Shown one piece after another: positions 28,507 through 37,031 of a DNA stretch of 64,000 nucleotides. The stretch's first letter is position 1; each line of letters opens with the position of its first letter. The stretch is taken from NCBI GenBank assembly GCA_965217175.1, contig OZ244251.1, positions 248,001 through 312,000 of the forward strand. Direction: 5' to 3'. Under the pieces are notes generated by a model. The model was not told the origin of the DNA, did not search any database, and was given only the letters and a program-made list of their open reading frames with translations. The DNA comes from Bin87 sp965217175. Its GTDB lineage: Bacteria > Chloroflexota > Dehalococcoidia > Lucifugimonadales > UBA3495. The position numbers and the translations under genes are program-made.

Positions 28507-29175
28507 ATGGATGATCTCAGGCATGTTCCAATCTACTCGATCCCGGAAGCTGCCGGGCATCTGGGGTTGCCTGTGCCTACAGTGCGTTCCTGGGTAACCG
28601 GCGGGGAGAGCAAGTCGCCGGCGCGCACGGTGCCGTTAGTCCAGCCCGCTGGGTCGGAACCAACCGCGTTGTCTTTCGTAAACCTGGTGGAATTGCACGT
28701 GTTGGCGGCGTTACGCCGAAAACATGGCATTTCAATGCAGCAAATAAGACCGGCAATCGACTTTTTGCAAGACAAATTGGCTGTTCAACATCCCTTGGCT
28801 CGGCGAGAATTATTGACCGACGGTCTAAACATCTTCACCGAACACCTGGGGAAGTTGCTGAACCTTTCAACGCGGGGCCAAATTGCCATACGGGTGATCA
28901 TCGAAGCTTACCTGGAAAGGGTGGAGCACGACGTGCCCGGGCTGGCGTTCAGGTTCTACCCGTACAGTAGGGGCGATGGCAGGCAAGCGCCCAAGTTGAT
29001 CGTGATTGACCCAGCGATTTCGTTTGGTCGTCCGGTTATCGCCGGTTCTGGGGTGCGCACCGCCGTGGTTGCCAAGTTTGTCAAGGCTGGTGAGACTATT
29101 TTGGACTTGGCCGAAGACTACCGGTTGCAACCCGCGCAGATTGAGGAAGCGGTCCGTTACGAACTGGCCGCCTGA
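28507..29175 (+). CDS. DUF433-type antitoxin with MerR-like N-terminus (VapB45-like)
   Basis: The 222-residue protein has an N-terminal helix-turn-helix-like segment (YSIPEAAGHLGLPVPTVRSWV), a helical middle, and a C-terminal DUF433 domain (IDPAISFGRPVIAGSGVRTAVV, then DLAEDYRLQPAQIEEAVRYE). This layout is found in antitoxins paired with VapC45-type PIN-like toxins. The antitoxin would bind the toxin and repress their promoter. Its end overlaps the toxin reading frame. It starts 25 bases after the second CoA-transferase but is not obviously linked to it in function. Confidence 0.85.
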   Translation: MDDLRHVPIYSIPEAAGHLGLPVPTVRSWVTGGESKSPARTVPLVQPAGSEPTALSFVNLVELHVLAALRRKHGISMQQIRPAIDFLQDKLAVQHPLARRELLTDGLNIFTEHLGKLLNLSTRGQIAIRVIIEAYLERVEHDVPGLAFRFYPYSRGDGRQAPKLIVIDPAISFGRPVIAGSGVRTAVVAKFVKAGETILDLAEDYRLQPAQIEEAVRYELAA

Positions 29176-29569
29176 GCTAATCTTCTTTTCTGACGAGGAT
29201 TTGGGAACTCGTCAATTTCCTGGGCCGCTACGGGATGCGGGCATCCGCCTGGAGTTATTGGTCGATAATTTCGACAGTGGTACTCCTGACATTTATTGGA
29301 TACCGGTGGTAGCGGGCAGAGGCTGGGTGGTTCTTACTCACGACAAACGTATGCGCCACAATCGGCTCGAACAGCACACCATCATGTCGTCCGAGTCTCG
29401 CGTAATCGTGATCTGCAGCGGCGCCAGTCGTGCCGAAATGGCTCAGTTGCTGCTGGCTTCGATGGGCCGGATACTGGCATTTATCCAACAACATGAGCCG
29501 CCGTTTATAGCCAGATTGTATCGAAACAGTATCGAACTATGGCTGGATTTGGAAACCTGGCAGGGATAA
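29141..29569 (+). CDS. VapC45-like PIN-family toxin, start uncertain
   Basis: The product carries a PIN-like nuclease motif set: LIFFSDEDLGTRQFPGPLR, then DAGIRLELL, then PDIYWIPVVAGRGWVVLTHDKRMRHN, with acidic residues and the THDKR segment of VapC45-type toxins. Such toxins cut RNA. The start is a problem: the only canonical codon is a TTG at 29141 with no ribosome site. An ACG at 29159 sits where related proteins begin (MNWPPELIFF in place of TNWPPELIFF), so a mutated ATG or non-canonical start is possible. It overlaps the antitoxin and would be coupled to it. Confidence 0.7.
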   Translation: MRKRSVTNWPPELIFFSDEDLGTRQFPGPLRDAGIRLELLVDNFDSGTPDIYWIPVVAGRGWVVLTHDKRMRHNRLEQHTIMSSESRVIVICSGASRAEMAQLLLASMGRILAFIQQHEPPFIARLYRNSIELWLDLETWQG

Positions 29570-29600
29570 CGGGCTTCACGGGTTCGCACACCGCTCGGCC

Positions 29601-30710
29601 TTACCCCACGAACAGGTCTTCCGGCAGGAAGGCTGACACGACGTAGTTGGGCACGTCCACCACGTTGCTCACCTTGAGGTCGACGGCCACGCTGCAGATT
29701 ACGTAGGCCTGGTTGCGAGAGAAACCTCGCTCCTGCAGCAGGTCGATCATGTTGAGCAGAGCGTTGCGGCAGGCCAGGGTCAGGTCTTCGCCCTGGTTGA
29801 CCCCATCGTCCGTAACCGGCATGCCCATGGTGGCGATGAACTTGCGGGGAGCGGCCCACTGGGGGTCGATGTAGTAGTCCTCCCGGGTGAAGCGGGGCCA
29901 GCGGATGTTGCGCTGCTGGGCTTCGCCCTTGAGCAGGCGGAACCGCACGGTGCACGTGGCGCCCATTTCCACAGCAGTTACGCAGACCTCGCCGTCACCC
30001 TGGGCAAAGTGGGCATCGCCGGTGGAGAACAGAGCGCCATCGACGGCCACCGGCAGCAGCAGTCTGGAGCCGGCCGAAAGCTGTTTGACATCAAAGTTGC
30101 CCCCGTTCTCCCGGGGCGGCAGAGTGCGCAGGCCGTGGGTGGCGCCGACGCCGGCGATGGGCACCGAGCTGGCGATATCCGGAGGAAGGGCCACGCCGCC
30201 GCGAGCGGCCAACTCAGCCTCGCGACGTGTCCATGCGTCAAGTTGGGTATGGCTCGGAGCAACGCCGGAGACGCCCATGAAGGGTGCGCCGGGGACGCGT
30301 ACGCCGGGGATTTGCGCGGAAGTGGCCCAGCCATCGGCAATGTTCCAGTGCACTATGAAGGGCTCGGTAAAGATGTCACGCAGGAAGCCGAAGCCAGGCA
30401 CGATGCAACTGAAGGCGTGGGGCTCGGGGGCGATATCGACGAATTCAATTTCCAGCAGATCGCCTGGCTGGGCTCCTCTGACCAGAACGGGCCCGGTGAG
30501 AGGGTGGATAACGCCGGCATCGACGGTGTCGAAAACGGTCTCGGTTACGCCGGGGTGAAGTTGACCGTCGAAAGCGTCGCGGGTTTCCAACACGACCTCT
30601 TCACCTTCGTCAACCTCCAGCACGGCAGGGATGTCTGGATGCCAGCGATTGTGGCCTGTGATAGACTCCTCACGCAGCGGCTTGCTGCGATCGATGTTAA
30701 TGCTCGGCAT
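29601..30710 (-). CDS. Acetamidase/formamidase family protein
   Basis: The 369-residue enzyme belongs to the FmdA/AmdA family, which hydrolyses short amides such as formamide to ammonia and the acid. Family landmarks are HNRWHPDIPAVLEVDEGEEV, the metal-region LTGPVLVRGAQPGDLLEIEF, DGALFSTGDAHFAQGDGEV and DLTLACRNALLNMIDLL. The frame is open from 30764, but GGGGAGG lies seven bases before the ATG at 30710 (MPSINID), which I take as start. It is divergent from the NTF2-like gene with 71 bases between them. Confidence 0.93.
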   Translation of the reverse strand: MPSINIDRSKPLREESITGHNRWHPDIPAVLEVDEGEEVVLETRDAFDGQLHPGVTETVFDTVDAGVIHPLTGPVLVRGAQPGDLLEIEFVDIAPEPHAFSCIVPGFGFLRDIFTEPFIVHWNIADGWATSAQIPGVRVPGAPFMGVSGVAPSHTQLDAWTRREAELAARGGVALPPDIASSVPIAGVGATHGLRTLPPRENGGNFDVKQLSAGSRLLLPVAVDGALFSTGDAHFAQGDGEVCVTAVEMGATCTVRFRLLKGEAQQRNIRWPRFTREDYYIDPQWAAPRKFIATMGMPVTDDGVNQGEDLTLACRNALLNMIDLLQERGFSRNQAYVICSVAVDLKVSNVVDVPNYVVSAFLPEDLFVG

Positions 30711-30735
30711 GGATTGAACCTCCCCGATTCGGTCG

Positions 30736-30766
30736 GTCTCGTTCGTCAATACCTCGTTCGTCAATA
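30736..30766. repeat. 15-base tandem repeat in divergent promoter region
   Basis: TCGTTCGTCAATAC occurs twice in succession between the formamidase-like gene and the NTF2-like gene. It falls where a divergent promoter or operator should be. It may be an operator pair or simple slippage. Confidence 0.4.
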
Positions 30767-30781
30767 CAAGGAGTTGTTACG

Positions 30782-31216
30782 GTGTCAACTACCCAAAACG
30801 TATCCAACCCTTCCGCAAACCCCGACATGATCGCGGCCAACCTGGCGGCGGTGGAAGCCCACTTTCACTCCGAAGCAACCAACGAGGTCGAAGCGGCGCT
30901 GGACCTGTACACCGATGACGTGGTCTGGGAAGCGCCGGCCCGCGGACTGCGATTTGAGGGCAAGCGGGCTGTTGCCGACAATTATACCCAGATGTTCGCC
31001 AAGATGGAGGACGTGCAGTTCGAGAATCTGCAGCGGTTCGCCACCGAAGACCGCGTAGTGGATGACAGCGTCGTCAGTTTCCGGCTCACCGGAGAGGGCT
31101 ACCTGCCTCTCTCGCCGGGCACCCAGATCGAGATGCGGCTGGTGCACATCTTCGAGATGCGCGACGGCCTGATCAGCAAGGAAATCGGCTACGAGATGTG
31201 GCGGTCGGCCAGTTAG
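30782..31216 (+). CDS. NTF2/SnoaL-like fold protein
   Basis: The 144-residue protein starts at a GTG with AAGGAG eight bases upstream. It has the cone-shaped NTF2/SnoaL pattern: a helix ending EVEAALDLYTDDVVWEAP, GLRFEGKRAVADNYTQMF, and strand EMRLVHIFEMRDGLISKEI. Relatives include polyketide cyclases and steroid isomerase-like enzymes, or act as ligand-binding subunits. Its substrate is unknown; the divergent neighbour is a formamidase-like enzyme. Confidence 0.85.
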   Translation: MSTTQNVSNPSANPDMIAANLAAVEAHFHSEATNEVEAALDLYTDDVVWEAPARGLRFEGKRAVADNYTQMFAKMEDVQFENLQRFATEDRVVDDSVVSFRLTGEGYLPLSPGTQIEMRLVHIFEMRDGLISKEIGYEMWRSAS

Positions 31217-31374
31217 GGTCGATCGCAACCTGAACACCGCAATGGACGGGGCCGAGAGCCAACTGGTGGATCTCCACGCCAACTGATCAAAGGCGGAATT
31301 CCCTCGGCCTGAAAAAATGGCGGCCGCGCTGGTGATGTTCAGCGCCGCCGCCATTTAACATCCCGGCGGTAGGG

Positions 31375-31887
31375 TCAGGAACCAGGTACTTCGTGGGACC
31401 AGGTGAACCCGCGGTCTGGTTCGTCGATGAGACGCCACTGCAGCAGTTTGAAGCCCTCTTCCACCGGTTGGAATACGGCTTCAACGCGCTTGCCGATGCC
31501 CACCATCGCTTCCTTTTCCATGTTGAAATCGGCATCGACCAGGTTCCCGGTGATCCGCAGACCGTCGTGCTCATCGGGCTGACCACTCTGCTCGTCCAGC
31601 TCCACCAGCACGATGGCAAACGGCGATAGGTCACGGAAGCTGGGAATCACGGTGTGGGCCACCACCTGGTAAGAATAGATGGTCCCCTTGCCCGACACCT
31701 GCTGCCATTCCCAGTTGATGGAGGTACACCAGGGGCAACCGGGGCCTGGTTCGCCGCGCAGCAATCCACAGTCCGAGCACTTCTTGACCACCAGGCGGCC
31801 CTCGGCAGCCGCTTCGAAGTACCCCTTGTATTCAGAGTCGTTGTCGGGGATGCTGAGATTGATCCCCCGGTAAGTGTAATTAGGCAT
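31375..31887 (-). CDS. Zinc-ribbon OB-fold protein (DUF35 family)
   Basis: The 170-residue protein has an N-terminal rubredoxin-like zinc ribbon (C37, C40, C51, C54) and a C-terminal OB fold (GTIYSYQVVAHTVIP onward). DUF35 proteins bind acyl-CoA or partner with thiolase-like enzymes. It lies 40 bases downstream of the thiolase-like gene on the same strand, the usual arrangement for such a complex, so the two gene products probably work together in thiolytic or retro-aldol cleavage of an acyl-CoA. Confidence 0.9.
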   Translation of the reverse strand: MPNYTYRGINLSIPDNDSEYKGYFEAAAEGRLVVKKCSDCGLLRGEPGPGCPWCTSINWEWQQVSGKGTIYSYQVVAHTVIPSFRDLSPFAIVLVELDEQSGQPDEHDGLRITGNLVDADFNMEKEAMVGIGKRVEAVFQPVEEGFKLLQWRLIDEPDRGFTWSHEVPGS

Positions 31888-31927
31888 TGGTGTTCTCCCT
31901 GTATGGACTCGGCTCCGGATCAGCGGT

Positions 31928-33157
31928 CTAGTTCAGTATGTTGCCCATGATCAGGGAGCTTCCAACGGCCGGTGTACCCCATCCCATGTTCATGCTGATC
32001 TTCGCATCCTGAACCTGCCGACAACCGCCCACGTTGTAATCGTAGGTATGCTCACCGTTGGCAGCGCCGGGACAGTAGTCGTCGACGGTGCCGCGCAGTT
32101 GCCGCACGTTCTCGATGACCATATTCATACCGTGGGTGTAGCCCTCGCACAGGTGGCCGCCGCTCAGGTTGTTGGGGCGGGCCCCGCCGAGGTTGATGGC
32201 GCCGCTGGTTACGTAATCCTTGCCCTCGCCCTTCTTGCACCAGCCGTAATCCTCGAACTGGAGAAGCACCGTGTAGGTGAAGGCGTCGTAGCAGCCGGTG
32301 AGATCGACGTCCTCGTGCTTCACGCCGGCCAGCTCGAACACCCGGGGACCGACGTAGTGACCGGCAACCCTGGTGATGGGGCCGTGCTGGTAGTGGAAGT
32401 CGCCTCCGGGTTTGGTGCCGCGGCCCTGAACGCCCTTGACGTAAACGGGCTTGTGCTTCAGGTCCCGGGCACGGTCGGCAGAGGTGACTATGACGCAGGT
32501 AGCGTTGTCGGTTTCCAGACAGCAATCCAGCAGGTGCGCCACCGGCCGGATGATCCAGCGAGAGTCCATGACGTCTTCGACAGTAACCGGATGCTTCATC
32601 AGCGCCTTGGGGTTGCTGGCGGCATGGTTGGAGTGAGCGACCTTGATGGCAGCCAGGTCTTCACTTTTCACGCCGTATTCGGCCATGTGGCGGGTGAAGG
32701 TGTAGGCGAACTGCTGCACGGCGCTGATGAGGCCGTAGGGCCGTTTCATCAAATCCATCCCGCCGATGGGAGCCGACGCCCGGGCGCCGGTTCCGCCGAT
32801 GCGTATGTTGGAGTAGCCGTTCATGGAGCGAAATATCGCCACGGTGTCGCACATGCCGGCCTCGATGGCGCCGATGGCCAGCCCGACCAGCGCTTCGGTG
32901 GACGATCCGCCGCCGGAACAGTCCATGTAGAAATTGGGCCGCAGGCCCAGGTCATACTGAATCGACGTCGAGGGCGTGGAGTCGCCGCCGTGATAGCTCA
33001 GCATCCCGTCGACCTGATCGGGCGCAAGTCCAGCGTCGTTCATGGCGTTTCGGATGGCTTCAGCGCCCATTGCTCGGGTGGTGCGGCCAGACGCGCGGCT
33101 GTATTCGGTTTCGCCCACACCAACGATGCAGTACTTGTCTCGCGGGTTACCTGCCAT
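31928..33157 (-). CDS. Thiolase-like protein (SCP-x/lipid-transfer type)
   Basis: The 409-residue protein has the thiolase superfamily fold with C80 (FYMDCSGGGSS) at the nucleophile region and GGHLCEGYTHGMN near the end where the second active-site Cys/His often lies. The NEAF-type His motif is replaced by GCYDAFTY, so it is a thiolase-like, perhaps non-canonical, enzyme as in steroid side-chain cleavage. It is upstream of a DUF35 partner in one operon. The original substrate is unknown. Confidence 0.9.
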   Translation of the reverse strand: MAGNPRDKYCIVGVGETEYSRASGRTTRAMGAEAIRNAMNDAGLAPDQVDGMLSYHGGDSTPSTSIQYDLGLRPNFYMDCSGGGSSTEALVGLAIGAIEAGMCDTVAIFRSMNGYSNIRIGGTGARASAPIGGMDLMKRPYGLISAVQQFAYTFTRHMAEYGVKSEDLAAIKVAHSNHAASNPKALMKHPVTVEDVMDSRWIIRPVAHLLDCCLETDNATCVIVTSADRARDLKHKPVYVKGVQGRGTKPGGDFHYQHGPITRVAGHYVGPRVFELAGVKHEDVDLTGCYDAFTYTVLLQFEDYGWCKKGEGKDYVTSGAINLGGARPNNLSGGHLCEGYTHGMNMVIENVRQLRGTVDDYCPGAANGEHTYDYNVGGCRQVQDAKISMNMGWGTPAVGSSLIMGNILN

Positions 33158-33284
33158 ATTGGTCCCTCCGGGTTACAGAAATAAAACGCCGCGCCACAGT
33201 GGCCGGCGCAGTTTCGCTACGCTAACACGGCGGGACGGGGGATTCAAGGCGGCAAGGAGCCCCACGCGTACCCACTTTTTCATG

Positions 33285-33380
33285 GCTCCCTCTCCCTCGA
33301 TGGGAGAGGGTTGGAGCCTGCCCCGTACTTGATACGGGGGTGAGGGTGAAAACCCGTCGCCGCGCTCCCCGCAATGACAG
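33285..33380. repeat. Nested short repeats
   Basis: A CCCTCTCCC/GGGAGAGGG hairpin repeat followed by GGTGAGGGTGA is split after TTGG by a second repeat at 33314-33339 (GAGCCTGCCCCG ... CGGGG). A third repeat of the CGCAATGAC family lies at about 33352-33380. The middle unit recurs inside the IS1380 transposase at 49788-49818 and 49903-49932. No gene is present between the thiolase-like gene and trpS. Confidence 0.65.
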
Positions 33381-33426
33381 ATTAAAGCGGGTAGACGAAA
33401 GCATTCATCGCTCCCCCTCCCAGCTG

Positions 33427-34443
33427 TCAGGTGTACAGCACCTGCATGGCCTGGCGCACGTCCTCGATGGTTTTCCTCGCGATGACCCGTTCACGCTCGG
33501 TGCCGGCCATCAGCGCATCGCGGACGTAGTCGGGGTGCTCTTCGTACCACACGCGACGCTCACGTATGGGTGCAATGAACCGGTTCAGCGCCTCCGACAG
33601 GCGGTCTTTCACCTCCACGTCGCTGACGGCGCCGGCGGTGTAACGTTCCTTGAGTTCGGCAACCTCGTCGACGTCATCGTTGAAAGCGTCGTGGTACAGG
33701 AACGCCGGATTGTATTCCACGACGCCAGGGTCGGTGGGACGCAGCCGGGGGTTCTCGCCGGTGGTATCGGTAACCATGCGCCTGACGCGCTGCTTCACGG
33801 TGTCGGGGGCGTCGGCCAGATAGACCGCGTTGTTGAGGCTCTTGCTCATCTTCGCCCGACCATCGGTACCCACCAGTCGCGGTATACGTCCCACACGGGC
33901 ACGGGGCATCGGAAAGACCTCGCCGTACACACGATTGAAGCGCCGGGCAATGTCGCGGGTGTATTCGATGTGAGCCACCTGGTCTTCACCCACCGGCACC
34001 AGGTGGGCTTTGGGGAGCAGGATGTCGGCCACCTGACTGAGCGGGTAATTGAAGAAACCCAGCGTTACCGACTGGTTCTCCGACTCCAGCTGGCCGATCT
34101 CGGCGCGCAGAGTGGGGTTCTTCTGATGCTGGTTCAATGGGGTCAACATGCTCAGGAACATGGTCAGCTCGGCGTGCTCGGGCACGTAGCTCTGGATCAC
34201 GAACGATGCCTTCTCCGGATCCAGACCAACCGCCATCCAGTCGGTGGCAACATCCATCACCGACCGGCGAATCAGGCTGATGTCGTCCAGATGGTCGCCC
34301 ATTGCCTGGTAGTCGGCAATCAGGAAAAAGCATTCGTATTCGTGCTGCAGCTGTATCCAGTTCTCCAGCGCACCCAGGTAATGCCCCAGATGCAGTTGCC
34401 CCGTGGGGCGCATTCCGGTCAGGATTCGTTGCTGATCTGCCAT
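33427..34443 (-). CDS. trpS: Tryptophanyl-tRNA synthetase
   Basis: TrpRS charges tRNA-Trp. This 338-residue bacterial-type class Ic synthetase has the HIGH-type HLGH (residues 18-21) and the KMSKS motif (RAKMSKSLNN), plus VPVGEDQVAHIEYTRDIARRFN. I start at the ATG at 34443 (MADQQRILTG); the frame is open seven codons further. GGGAGA lies eleven bases upstream. It is 72 bases downstream of the TrpRS-like fusion gene on the same strand, so the two may be in one operon. Confidence 0.95.
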   Translation of the reverse strand: MADQQRILTGMRPTGQLHLGHYLGALENWIQLQHEYECFFLIADYQAMGDHLDDISLIRRSVMDVATDWMAVGLDPEKASFVIQSYVPEHAELTMFLSMLTPLNQHQKNPTLRAEIGQLESENQSVTLGFFNYPLSQVADILLPKAHLVPVGEDQVAHIEYTRDIARRFNRVYGEVFPMPRARVGRIPRLVGTDGRAKMSKSLNNAVYLADAPDTVKQRVRRMVTDTTGENPRLRPTDPGVVEYNPAFLYHDAFNDDVDEVAELKERYTAGAVSDVEVKDRLSEALNRFIAPIRERRVWYEEHPDYVRDALMAGTERERVIARKTIEDVRQAMQVLYT

Positions 34444-34515
34444 GTTAAGCCATCTCCCGAACAATACTTGACGATGTGTCGACCAATCAGCGGACGGGAC
34501 ACATCCAGGATTATT

Positions 34516-36870
34516 TTATTCGCCCAGTCCAGCCAATTCGCTGGCGCGCTGAACCACCGCATTGGGTAAATTTTCGCGAAGCCGACGGTGCTCCGCCAGA
34601 TATTCTAGCAGGCGTTCGGTGGCGGACGCCTTGCACTGACCACACAACAGCTCGCCCGACCGGCATCTTGATTGCACGCTGGCGTATTCGCTGGGATCGG
34701 GGGTGCTGTGAAAAGCATGGACGCTGGCCACTCCGCAAACGCGGGGGTCGGGGTTGCCGCCCAGTGCACGCTGCTCGGCCAGAGTCTGCCGACCTCCGGT
34801 GTAGGCCCTCCCGATGCGTCGCTGAACCTCGTCTGCCGAATCCTGGTAGGCGATGCGACCCTGGGGGACGGCGTTGGTCATAACCTCGACGGCGGCGCCG
34901 GTTTGCGGGTCGTTGTAGGTGGTAAGGTTGCGCGCCATCCGGAGATACAGCGCCGACGGTTTGAAGAAACCAAAATCCTCGGCGGCGTTGCGGGCCATGC
35001 GGACGTACACGTCCCCGCCCAGGCCGTCGATCACCAGCGTCCGGCACGGGCCGCCGTATTCCGGCTGTTGCGTGTGCAGAATGTCGGCCAGGCGCAAAAG
35101 GGGCAGGAAAGTATCGGTTGCGCTGTCGCGCAGGCGCAGACCCAGCGCCGAGTTCAGCGTGCTGAGCGGTATGACGCTGCCCAACGCAAAAGCCGTTTCC
35201 ATGATGGACGAGCGATCCATCTGCAGGTACGCATCGGCGCGGTTCAGGTCCAGGCCGATGGCGGCCAGGGTCAACAGGCGGTCGCGCATGGCATGACGGG
35301 CGGCGGCGCGGGCGTCCTGAAAATCGGCGCTTTCGGCTGCTTCGCCGTCGCCCACCGCGGCTGCTTCCCGGCGCTTCGAGCGGGCGCGGTTGACCGCCCG
35401 GTGCGTCAGCTCCAGGTCCCGGAACCCCACCACAACCTCTGCGCCCAACGACTGAAAATAGCGCAGGAGATTGGCCACCGCACCGTGTCCCAGGTGCATC
35501 GGGCCGTCGGCGGCCATGGTGGCAATGACCTTGCAGCGTTGGCCGTCGGTGAGGGCCTGCAGGAACAGGTCGGCGTCGCGGCTGCCCACGATCTGGCCTG
35601 TTTCCATGTAGGGATGCGGTTTTTCGAACCACTGTCCGAACTGGCGGCGCTGCTCCGGATACGCCTCGTTGAGGCCGGTAACGCGCAGCTCCTTGATGAG
35701 CTCGTTCTCGCGGGCCAGGGGCTGATCGCCGGTACGCACCACCAGCGAGGGGATGGCCATGTCCTGCTCTTCGGTGCGTGTCTCCGGGGAATCGGCGTCC
35801 AGAATCTGCCCGTGCAGCCGGCTGAGGCGCTGTGCGATGTCGTTCAGCGTGCGTTCCTGAACGGCGCGGGCATTGGACAACAGCAGGCGGGCGATGTCTT
35901 CGGCAGTCTCCGCCGACAGACCCAGTTGGCGGGCGCGCCGACGGGCGCCGACGAACAGGTTTTCTTCCACCGCCGGCTTGTGGATGGTGTCGCTTTCCAG
36001 GTACTTTTCCGCGGCCACGTTGCGCGACGCTTCGATGCGGTCGTGGGTGAGGCCCAGGATGCGGTCGTGGCTGCCCGCAATGACGGACCGCTGCTGCCCG
36101 CGATATTCGGCGTAGGGCAAGCCGGGAGGCGGCATTTCCGATCTGACCAGCGCCGGGTCTTCACCGGCCAGCAGTCGCGCCACGCCGGTCTGTATGACGC
36201 CTACCTCGGCCAGCCGACGCCAGTCTGCCGGCACCAACGAGGCATCCTGGTCGTCTAGCCAGCCGGCCAGCCGGGGCAGCCGTTGGTTATAAATTTCCAC
36301 CGCCGACACCTTCGTCAGCTGTGCACCCAGGGACAAAGCGGGCATCAGGTACCGTCGCCGGTAGTGAGACAGGTGTCGTTCGCGCTCTCGTCCCGCGGCG
36401 GGGGTCGCGCGCAAAACGTCGGCGTGTCGATCCACGGTTACCAGGTCGAGGCGGGCCGCGTGCCACAACAAACTGGCTTCGCCATCGGCGCCGGCATCAG
36501 GAATCTCTGCGCTGTCCTGGTGGCTGTCTCCGTCTTCGACCCCGTACCAGGCGGCAACGATAGCGTCACAAACCGCGTGTACATATTCAACCGGTGCGTC
36601 TGATCCCCGCAACCAGGCGGCGGCGATGGCGGCGGATGCTCGGGCGCGGTTGTGGGCGTCGACCGGGCCGGCCAGATGCAGCAACGCGGCGGTGTTGATG
36701 ACCGAGGCGTCCAGTGCGACACCACCAGCGGCCCTGATCAGATCGGCGGCGGTTGCGGTGATGCGGCGGGCCGTGGGCAAGCCCTCGGCGGCGGGGTGCT
36801 CAGAGTAGATTGACGGCAGCGATGCCGCCAACCGGTGGGCGTCGGGCGTGTACGAATGCGTGGTAGCCAT
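34516..36870 (-). CDS. Three-part fusion: HD-like / chorismate mutase-like / archaeal-type TrpRS-like
   Basis: This 784-residue protein is unusual. Residues about 15-110 resemble a degenerate HD phosphohydrolase fold (NTAALLHLAG where an active HD has LLHDIG). Residues about 255-345 align without gaps to AroQ chorismate mutase: from memory of the E. coli enzyme, R11, R28, K39, E52 and Q88 correspond to R261, R278, K289, E302 and Q338, but D48 and R51 become K298 and V301. Residues about 430-784 resemble archaeal/eukaryotic TrpRS, keeping HLGHG (459-463), IDGLGGDVYVRMAR and AYTGGRQT..GELLCGQCK, but MTNAV replaces KMSKS. It precedes trpS. The function is unknown; it may sense aromatic metabolites or act on tRNA-like substrates. 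Confidence 0.8.
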   Translation of the reverse strand: MATTHSYTPDAHRLAASLPSIYSEHPAAEGLPTARRITATAADLIRAAGGVALDASVINTAALLHLAGPVDAHNRARASAAIAAAWLRGSDAPVEYVHAVCDAIVAAWYGVEDGDSHQDSAEIPDAGADGEASLLWHAARLDLVTVDRHADVLRATPAAGRERERHLSHYRRRYLMPALSLGAQLTKVSAVEIYNQRLPRLAGWLDDQDASLVPADWRRLAEVGVIQTGVARLLAGEDPALVRSEMPPPGLPYAEYRGQQRSVIAGSHDRILGLTHDRIEASRNVAAEKYLESDTIHKPAVEENLFVGARRRARQLGLSAETAEDIARLLLSNARAVQERTLNDIAQRLSRLHGQILDADSPETRTEEQDMAIPSLVVRTGDQPLARENELIKELRVTGLNEAYPEQRRQFGQWFEKPHPYMETGQIVGSRDADLFLQALTDGQRCKVIATMAADGPMHLGHGAVANLLRYFQSLGAEVVVGFRDLELTHRAVNRARSKRREAAAVGDGEAAESADFQDARAAARHAMRDRLLTLAAIGLDLNRADAYLQMDRSSIMETAFALGSVIPLSTLNSALGLRLRDSATDTFLPLLRLADILHTQQPEYGGPCRTLVIDGLGGDVYVRMARNAAEDFGFFKPSALYLRMARNLTTYNDPQTGAAVEVMTNAVPQGRIAYQDSADEVQRRIGRAYTGGRQTLAEQRALGGNPDPRVCGVASVHAFHSTPDPSEYASVQSRCRSGELLCGQCKASATERLLEYLAEHRRLRENLPNAVVQRASELAGLGE

Positions 36871-36929
36871 TGCGGTACATCGGGCAGCCGGAGAGATTGG
36901 CTACATCATACCAGCAACGGCGGCGACTG

Positions 36930-36970
36930 GTTGCTGGTCGGCACGTCGCTGGGCTCCCCGCAATGACGGA
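36930..36970. repeat. Dispersed CGCAATGAC-family repeat, copy
   Basis: GCACGTCGCTGGGCTCCCCG followed by CAATGACGGAT lies in the gap upstream of the fusion gene. It matches the pieces at about 25651, 33352 and 38432. It may fold weakly; no coding role is seen. Confidence 0.55.
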
Positions 36971-37031
36971 TGGTTAACGCTTTCAGCAGAAACATGTCGG
37001 CATGGCTCAGGGGAGGCAGGACGCCGCGAGA

